The notes under the pieces are model-generated. The model saw only the letters and a list, made by a program, of their open reading frames with translations, was not told the DNA's origin and searched no databases. Positions 57,901 through 64,000 of a stretch of DNA of 64,000 nt are shown here, piece after piece; position 1 is the first letter of the stretch; each line of letters begins with the position of its first letter. The stretch lies in assembly GCA_946807835.1 (NCBI GenBank), contig OX327686.1, positions 4,960,001 to 5,024,000 on the forward strand, read 5' to 3'. The DNA comes from Ailanthus altissimus (taxonomy: Eukaryota > Streptophyta > Magnoliopsida > Sapindales > Simaroubaceae). Position numbers and translations under genes: made by a program.

Positions 57901-58652
57901 ACAGCTCATCCATTACCACTTCATGTGCTGGCAAACCCACACAACAACATGATGACAATAAGCTTGTTAATGTAACTGAATTTCGACACATTGTCAGTAG
58001 CCTACAATACCTCACCTTTACTAGACCGAACATCGCACATGCTGTAACCAAGGTTTGCCAGAACTTTTAAGCACCAACCAAAGCAGATTTCAAAGTTATA
58101 AAACGAATACTGCGGTATCTTAAAGGAACCCTTAACTTTGGTATTCACTTTATGGCTCAAAGCTCCTTCACTCTATATGGCTTTGCTGACTCGGATTGGG
58201 TTGGGTGCTCACAAACAAGAAGAAGCACAACTGGCTACTACATCTATCTTGGTGCAAATTGCATATCTTGGAGTTCTAAGAAACAACCCACCGTCTCTCG
58301 ATCCAGTGCTAAAGCCAAGTATCGCTCACTAGCCTCTACTGCAGCTGAACTTACTTGGATTACATATCTCCTTAAAGATATCAAAATATCTCTCACCAAC
58401 ACACCTATACTTGTTTGTGATAATAAAAGTGCAATACAAATGTGCAAAAATCCAGTCTTTCATGCACGCACAAAACATATCAAAATTGACTACCACTTTG
58501 TTCGTGAGAATGTCTCTCAAAAGCTGTTAAAAACTCGTTATACCCATTCCTCTCAACAGACAGCTGACATCTTTACAAACCACTTACCAAGGATTTATTT
58601 CTCCAATTTTGGACCAAGCTTAGCCTCACTTCAGTCGCGATCCCAAGCTTGA
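57900..58652 (+). pseudogene. Copia B RNase H
   Basis: The stretch 58152-58652 is open and well preserved: LYGFADSDWVGCSQTRRSTTGY, CISWSSKKQPTVSRSSAKAKYR, ELTWITYLLKDI, RTKHIKIDYHFVRE and QTADIFTNHLPRIYF. This is the standard copia end, three bases from the purine-rich tract. A stop at 58068-58070 separates it from RT. Confidence 0.88.
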
Positions 58653-58659
58653 GGAGGGC

Positions 58660-59027
58660 TGATAAGTTATCACAACAAAAAGAGAAACAAATCAAAAGAC
58701 TCCTACAAGAACGACAACTATCAAAAGGAATTGGAAACAATTTAAAGGTTTTGGAAATAATTCAAAATCTTAAGAATCTAAAAGGAAATGAATCAAAGGA
58801 GTCAATATTTGATTAGAACTCCTCCTCTTACATTGCTCTAGTCAACGGTATCCTAGCTACACTTATCTCCAAACGGCTAGATTTTTTTAAATAGAAAATG
58901 TGTTTAAGTTGTACTTAAATGTCATTATAGACTTCCAAAATAATGGCTAAATAACCATGTATATATGAAGCACAAACCGTGGCTATTTGATACAAAGTAC
59001 AACTCTATTGTCTTGATTTCTTCTTTA
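58660..59027 (+). repeat. 3' LTR of copia B
   Basis: Direct copy of 53835-54205. Its 3' part from 58811 is included in a 321-bp tandem duplication. Confidence 0.88.
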
Positions 59028-59448
59028 AACTTGTCGTTCGTACAGGTACAGTATTTCGCTTTCCAATGAGAGATGTTTCTTCAACATTATTGAAAGCATT
59101 TCCTTTCTAGCTAAAGCTTCTAACATGATTAGATTAGAACTCCTCCTCTTACATTGCTCTAGTCAACGGTATCCTAGCTACACTTATCTCCAAACGGCTA
59201 GATTTTTTTAAATAGAAAATGTGTTTAAGTTGTACTTAAATGTCATTATATACTTCCAAAATAATGGCTAAATAACCATGTATATATGAAGCACAAACCG
59301 TGGCTATTTGATACAAAGTACAACTCTATTGTCTTGATTTCTTCTTTAAACTTGTCGTTCGTACAGGTACAGTATTTCGCTTTCCAATGAGAGATGTTTC
59401 TTCAACATTATTGAAAGCATTTCCTTTCTAGCTAAAGCTTCTAACATG
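58811..59448. repeat. 321-bp tandem duplication across the LTR/CACTA junction
   Basis: Copy 1 (58811-59131) and copy 2 (59132 to about 59448) differ at one position by eye (GACTTCC against TACTTCC). Each unit has the last about 217 bp of the copia B LTR plus about 104 bp of CACTA 2 sequence, so it formed after the copia insertion. Confidence 0.92.
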
Positions 59449-60480
59449 ACATCGGTTTTCTAAGTATTTAAAATGTTCTTATCTAATTACAATAAGGATG
59501 TGAGCGCAACAAATAGTTTTCGTGCCCAAAGAAATCTTCATACTATGTTTCACCTTACGAGAAGTTACTTTTTCACAACAATTTAGACAAGCTTTGTCTC
59601 CTTTAAAACAACATCGAACCAAATTCCTATAAGCAAAAAAGTTCTTTATTAGCCATATTAACATATCCTTTAACATGAAGAACTGTTGCCGCTAAGCATC
59701 AAGAACTTAATTATCATCCCTTATAGTGTTTTATGATTAACAAGCAATGGTGCTAGGTCCACATATCATCATACATTTCCTTTTCATCATGCATAACTAC
59801 GAAAAAAGGTTGTAAATCATCATAATGTCCAAGCAACAACTATATCTGCTACCAGAGGAACTACGTGAATTAATCCCACCTGCAAGTAGTGCAAGCTTTG
59901 AGTTCCTTATTTTAGATGCAAAATTAGGCCAACTGTAGTCAACTAGCTCCCATGATGGTGAATCTGCTGGATAACACTAATAACCATCGAGTTTTCTCGT
60001 ATCTACACATCATGGTAATTCTGTCGTACTAAACATTCTTCTAAAACTTGGAATATGTGAAAATTACTATAAAACTTTCGCAGGCACATTTTATTCTTGT
60101 CCAAGTTTTTAGTTATCTTTAACCTAGACAATCCACACTTGGAGAAACAAATAGAATTCTTGTACTCTTTTTAATACGGGACACAATCATTAGACCAGCT
60201 TGAATTTTCTTCGCCTCATACGTGAATTTCATTATGTTACAGAAGTATATCTGCTAAAAACTTAAGCAACCCTATGAAACTTTAGTCTGGCCATCCGTAT
60301 CTTGTTTTATACAACCTAAATACAAAGGTTTCTCCACATCCTTAAGCAATTCTTGAAATATTATAGGGACCGCTTTCAAAGTTATCGCGAGCTCTTGAAC
60401 AATGTCAGCAGTGTTCCTATGAAATTTTCTCTCTTATAATCCACACATTAGTAATAATTGAAGAACCCTTAATATACTCA
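59449..60480 (-). pseudogene. CACTA 2 TNP2 transposase remnant, N-terminal side
   Basis: From about 60480 downward: a degraded N-terminal region, then YPADSPSWELVDYSWPNFA with IRNSKLALLAGGINS (about 59970-59880) and an IMMIYN block. These match the TNP2 HPADG..W...FA.DPRN.RL.L..DGFNPF signature. Next comes LIWLIKNFFAYRNLVRCCFKG with ACLNCCEK (59660-59570), matching W.INDFPAY..LSG.S..G..ACP.C. The catalytic region is decayed and stops are frequent. Confidence 0.85.
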
Positions 60481-61259
60481 TTCCCGTAGTAATACTAATT
60501 TCAATCAATGACAATGTATGTAATTTGAATCGCTAACATATAACTTCATAAAAAAATTTTAAAAAAAAAACCCTCAACACCATTCTCATATTCTTGTAAT
60601 CGTTGGTTGAAGGTCATTCAAGCTTTGTCCATTCTAAGCAAATTTAAAAAGAAATTAATAACCAAAACATAACAAACCATCAATTTCATATGATTAGTTT
60701 GAATATATAAAGTGTACATCTTAAGATAAAACATAAACTACATACAAATACCAAATTTATAACAATATTTTGTCAAACATATGGCCTGCATATTTTATAT
60801 GCATTATCAAACACAAACCAAATACAAAATTTATAACATACTTTATTTTTAATACTAAATTTTATCCCTAACTAATTCACAAATCCAACAAACTATTAAA
60901 ATAATAATAACCAACAAATAACAAATCAAATCCTAATACAAACTAAACCCTAACATATAACATTTACCCACACAAAAAAAAAAAAATTTAAGAGGGAGCA
61001 AACACATTCAAAGAAGCCAAATTTGTAAATAACTAAGCTAATCTTTATGACTAAATTTAAAAAGAAAGTAAGAAACAAAATCTGGCCAAGGAGGTCGATA
61101 CCAACCAACAAATTTAGAAGAATTATGCTAACAAATTAAGTAGAAACGATAGATTTTGGGCAGGTGGGTTTTTAATTCAAAAACTTGCTTTTTTCAGTTT
61201 TGTTGCCAGGCTAACCTATGTTAAATGTATTAAGGTCAAAGTAATGTGATGGTTTTTAA

Positions 61260-61800
61260 AAAATAAATAAATGACCAAAGACACAATAGTGACGGTTAGG
61301 CAAAGAAACAGTCACTAAATGAATCCTAAAAAGTGACGATTTTTACCAAAATTATTAGTTGAAACTTTTATAAATTTTAAACTCCCTCCAAGTTCTAGAA
61401 TTAGTTTTGAGTCTTGTCAGTATAAAATTTTTAAATTTTAAAGAAATTAAAAAACACTCTTCAGTGAAGATTGATCCGTTACCATCATGGAAAAGTCACA
61501 AAAGAGTGATGGTTCAAATGAAAACCATCGTCAATGTCAACCAAAATGGAGAAAGTTTCTTTAGTAAAGTTTCAATTTTTACCAAGTTCCACAGCCAGTC
61601 CCAAAGAGAGCAAGTTTTTTATTTGAAAATTTTATGTAACATCATTACTTAATGGTTTCTTAGAAGCCGTCGCAAAATTGTATATTTCCCATGACAGTTC
61701 TTTTTTCCATCTATAACAGCCTCTAGAGTTCAGTGGGGGTTTCTCTTTGAACCATCACCACTATGACAAGTGATAACACCATTGTCCATTTTTGTAGTTG
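61260..61800. repeat. CACTA 2 subterminal repeats and terminus
   Basis: Several GTGACGGTT / AACCATCGTC-type inverted units (61285, 61330, 61508, 61528, 61660, 61750) lead to TTTTTGTAGTTG at 61800, a near match to the CACTA terminus read on the minus strand (CACTACAAAAA expected). It is the 5' end of the minus-strand element. The other end was not found. Confidence 0.6.
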
Positions 61801-62407
61801 TGGATCTGTATGCTACTTGTAATGATTTAAGATGCAACAACACAATGTATGAATATCAAATGGCGTGGATTGAAGAGAGAGCTAAGCTTATGGTATAAGT
61901 TAATGGAAGATGTCTGAGTGAATTATTTAAGCTCTACCATCTATTGTTACATTGAAATACAAAGCATATTCAATCAAATTCTCTATAAGCTTTACTTTGT
62001 TTTCTAACTTAATGCTTGATTAAATATTTCTTGTTTCAAACAAACTTGAGCATATCAAATATTGGATTACTTTTATGTGACATTTTGAAGATAACATAAC
62101 TAACGTTTCACACTGATAAGCCAAGAGTACTAATTACATCAAGGGTGCCCAGGCCACTTATTTTGACACTTCTTCATTACTTAATTAGATGATGCGGTAA
62201 CATTCTATTTGTATATACATAAAAGTTCATTAACAATTAGCGTGGAAATGGAGTATTATTCTTCATGAAAACGACACATTCAAATAGATCAGCCATCAGA
62301 TATATATCCAATCTAATTCTAAAAATTAAATCCTAAAGATGTGGGCTAGCAAGAATTTACTGCTAGTTTAGCATTGATATAATCCAGTTATATATGGTAT
62401 GGTATTA
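61801..62407. other. 3' flank and 3' UTR region of the ORP gene
   Basis: The first 100-200 bp left of the stop codon should be 3' UTR of the minus-strand gene. No convincing poly(A) signal was singled out. The remainder shows no element. Confidence 0.4.
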
Positions 62408-63866
62408 TCAAAGGGAAACAATAATTGGAGCTGGAGGTACCAATTTTTGAACAGGTGAGCAATCCCAACCAGTTTCCTTGCTATGGTTAACAGTGAAATG
62501 CTTAGGAACCCAAGTTTCTCCATCTGACTCTCTCTCGCTAAAAAGTTTTCTCTGCTTTTCCTCAACAGATTTCTTTGCTTCTGTAGCTTTCGCCCAATCT
62601 TTCCTCAATATACATTGACTCGCCTCACCCCACACTGCTGCTGACTCGCTTGGACACACTTCCTGAGGAAAATCAAACCCCATATATAATTTGATCTAAT
62701 TCATTTCTCTTTTTTTGGGTTATATTAACGCCTATGTTAAAGTTAAAGAAGATGGGAAAATCTATACGTACATATATAACTACAGACATTACACGTATAG
62801 ATCAAAAAGTAACATTAATCAAACATACCTGCAAATCCTTTACAGTAGGAGTTTTCAGTCCACAAATCACTTCTTTGGCATTGTAGATAACTCTACTTTT
62901 CCCATTATTGATGTCCTTCAATGTGACAGTTCTGAATTTTTTAGAAGAGAGAAGAACGTCAAAACAATACACAACTAACCTTAGTTTTCCTTAATTCCAA
63001 AGACAATTATTCTACTCAAGATATTATAAAATCAGCAAAGGTGGAGGGAAAAAAAAATAATAAAACTGGTGCTATTATTAGTAGGTCTTTATATATAATA
63101 GCTAAAAAGGAAATAAATATTCATGCTCTCCATTAGAATTTTGGAATTTGGATAGTAACTTAACTACCTATCCCAGTGGCCATCAATCTCATAAAGTATC
63201 CTTAATGATGATGAGTTGTAGATTTTTCCTCTAACAGCTCTATGGTTTCCTCTAAGCCCTATAAAAGAATTGGCTTTGTAGCTTAATTCAGCCTCGAGGC
63301 CAGTCTCTTGGCATTTGATTTTGACGTTGCCAACCCAGTCAGCTCCAGGCACTGGAAGAAATCTTATGGAGAGTTTTGGTGAGTTCATTTCATAAGTTTC
63401 GTTGTGATTCAGAAGCTTTAGTTGCCTTTTGCCATGCACCTCAGCTTCCACCGAAGCACCTACAAAACAATTAAGTTAAATTTTCAAGTTGAAGTGTCTG
63501 TGTTTTACTAAGATCCAGTCGAAAAATTTGCAGATTCTGAAGTGCAAGTACACGAGTTTAAATTTTTGCCTTTTAGCAAGTTCTTTAATTAATTAATCTA
63601 ATAATTCTCAGGGTCATCAATACCGATCAATTATAAGATAATTTGCTTAGTAATACCTCAAATATATAATATGAAAAATCAAAATTATGATAAAGAAAAT
63701 CGGATCAATTACCATAGAATTTATAATATGAAAAATCAAAATTATGATAAAGAAAATCGGATCAATTACCATAGAATTTAGGATCAGGATGTTGACACCA
63801 AAGTATTTCAACATTTTCCTTCTCATCAGTTGCATGAAGAGCAGTAACTGGTGGGTGATGCGAAAC
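62408..63866 (-). CDS. Oxysterol-binding protein-related protein, ORP3-like, last four coding exons (partial)
   Basis: Exons 63866-63770, 63459-63168, 62931-62829 and 62662-62408 join in phase into 248 codons plus stop; all introns are GT-AG. The first exon opens with VSHHPP, the core of the EQVSHHPP OSBP signature whose two histidines contact the phosphoinositide phosphate. Then come KLLNHNETYEMNSPKLSIRF and LPVPGADWVG, GLEAELSYK, LYEIDGHWDR, TVTLKDINNGK, KTPTVKDLQ, and a C-terminus with AVWGEASQCIL, ETWVPKHF and PPAPIIV, as in the short plant ORPs without a PH domain. Those are about 450 residues, so roughly the first 200 residues lie beyond the right edge. ORPs carry sterols and PI4P between membranes; plant ORP3 types are reported at the ER. 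The donor of the first visible exon is duplicated. Confidence 0.93.
63665..63778. repeat. 57-bp tandem duplication containing a splice donor
   Basis: Copies 63665-63721 and 63722-63778 are identical. Each contains AATTCTATG|GTAATTGATCC on the minus strand, the donor of the exon ending at 63770. The second donor lies 57 nt into the intron. Confidence 0.95.
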
Positions 63867-64000
63867 CTGAAAAGATAAATTAGCTTTACTTGCTCAGTTA
63901 TCGTAAACAATACTATGAAACTTGGTATATCCAATAAATGATACGTAAGATTCTCTAACCGATAAGACTTGGCTATATATATAATATATTCAATGAAAAA
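63867..64000 (-). other. ORP intron running off the right edge
   Basis: Upstream intron of the ORP gene; its acceptor TTTTCAG is at 63867-63873 on the minus strand. The preceding exon is not in the window. Confidence 0.7.

Larger units (their letters stand above)
53835..59027 (+). mobile_element. Ty1/copia retrotransposon B (5.2 kb, both LTRs)
   Basis: LTRs of about 370 bp (53835-54205 and 58660-59027) begin TGATAAGTTAT. The primer-binding site TGGTATCGGAGCC is at 54206-54218 and the polypurine tract TTGAGGAGGGC just before the 3' LTR. Target duplications AACTC (53830-53834) and AACTT (59028-59032) match 4 of 5. All copia domains are present in order with few stops, so it is the youngest LTR element here. 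It sits inside the CACTA 2 transposase. Confidence 0.92.

Noticed and set aside
63647..63934. 95-codon minus-strand frame across the ORP exon
   Set aside because: A different frame from the conserved ORP reading; it is long only because the 57-bp repeat keeps it open.
1..64000. CRISPR arrays, bacterial operons, tRNA or rRNA genes
   Set aside because: The sequence is plant nuclear DNA; the tandem repeats are transposon arrays, and no tRNA or rRNA pattern was noticed by eye. A tRNAscan-SE run would be needed to exclude tRNA genes.

Overview
The window is AT-rich nuclear DNA from a flowering plant, most likely a eudicot. The evidence is plant-type Ty1/copia, CACTA, hAT and MULE elements, plant DUF1985 remnants inside MULEs, two plant-specific PADRE (DUF4228) genes and a plant-type oxysterol-binding-protein-related gene with GT-AG introns. 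I cannot name the species. Host genes cover only about 3% of the window; nearly all other recognisable sequence is mobile DNA in various stages of decay.

Layout: 1-1630 copia remnants in both orientations; 3735-6685 a DUF1985-bearing MULE with GC-rich subterminal arrays; 8050-12412 a structurally complete hAT element (8-bp target duplication, about 2.06-kb transposase frame with five stops and no frameshift) inserted in a retroelement RNase H remnant; 12672-18910 a decayed copia element with two LTRs and a nested 855-bp insert; 20215-28288 a rearranged host segment with direct and inverted duplications around PADRE gene 1 (23048-23641, minus), its right arm split by a second DUF1985 MULE (25651-28032); 28289-36215 a CACTA element containing a hAT MITE, a gypsy LTR and a rearranged copia element; 39290-43145 an internally deleted copia copy on the minus strand, itself hit by a 1,454-bp solo LTR; 43219-44019 and 48648-49410 two copia-type LTRs with primer-binding sites; 45460-46014 PADRE gene 2 (minus), a segmental duplicate of gene 1 with a frameshifted C-terminus; 50812-51578 a MITE-like element; about 53390-61800 a second CACTA element (minus) split by a 5.2-kb copia element (53835-59027); 62408 to the right edge, the last four coding exons of an ORP3-like gene (minus).

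The three host loci are unrelated in function: two membrane-tethered-looking PADRE paralogues and one lipid-transfer protein. The observations most worth checking are a 57-bp tandem duplication that copies a splice donor in the ORP gene, the inverted-repeat architecture around PADRE gene 1, the truncating frameshift in PADRE gene 2, and a recurring GC-rich module just upstream of the TATA box in several LTRs, in one case followed by a perfect hairpin with TATA at its loop. I found no clear new enzymatic or defence system. All alignments were made by eye, so identities and many boundaries are approximate.
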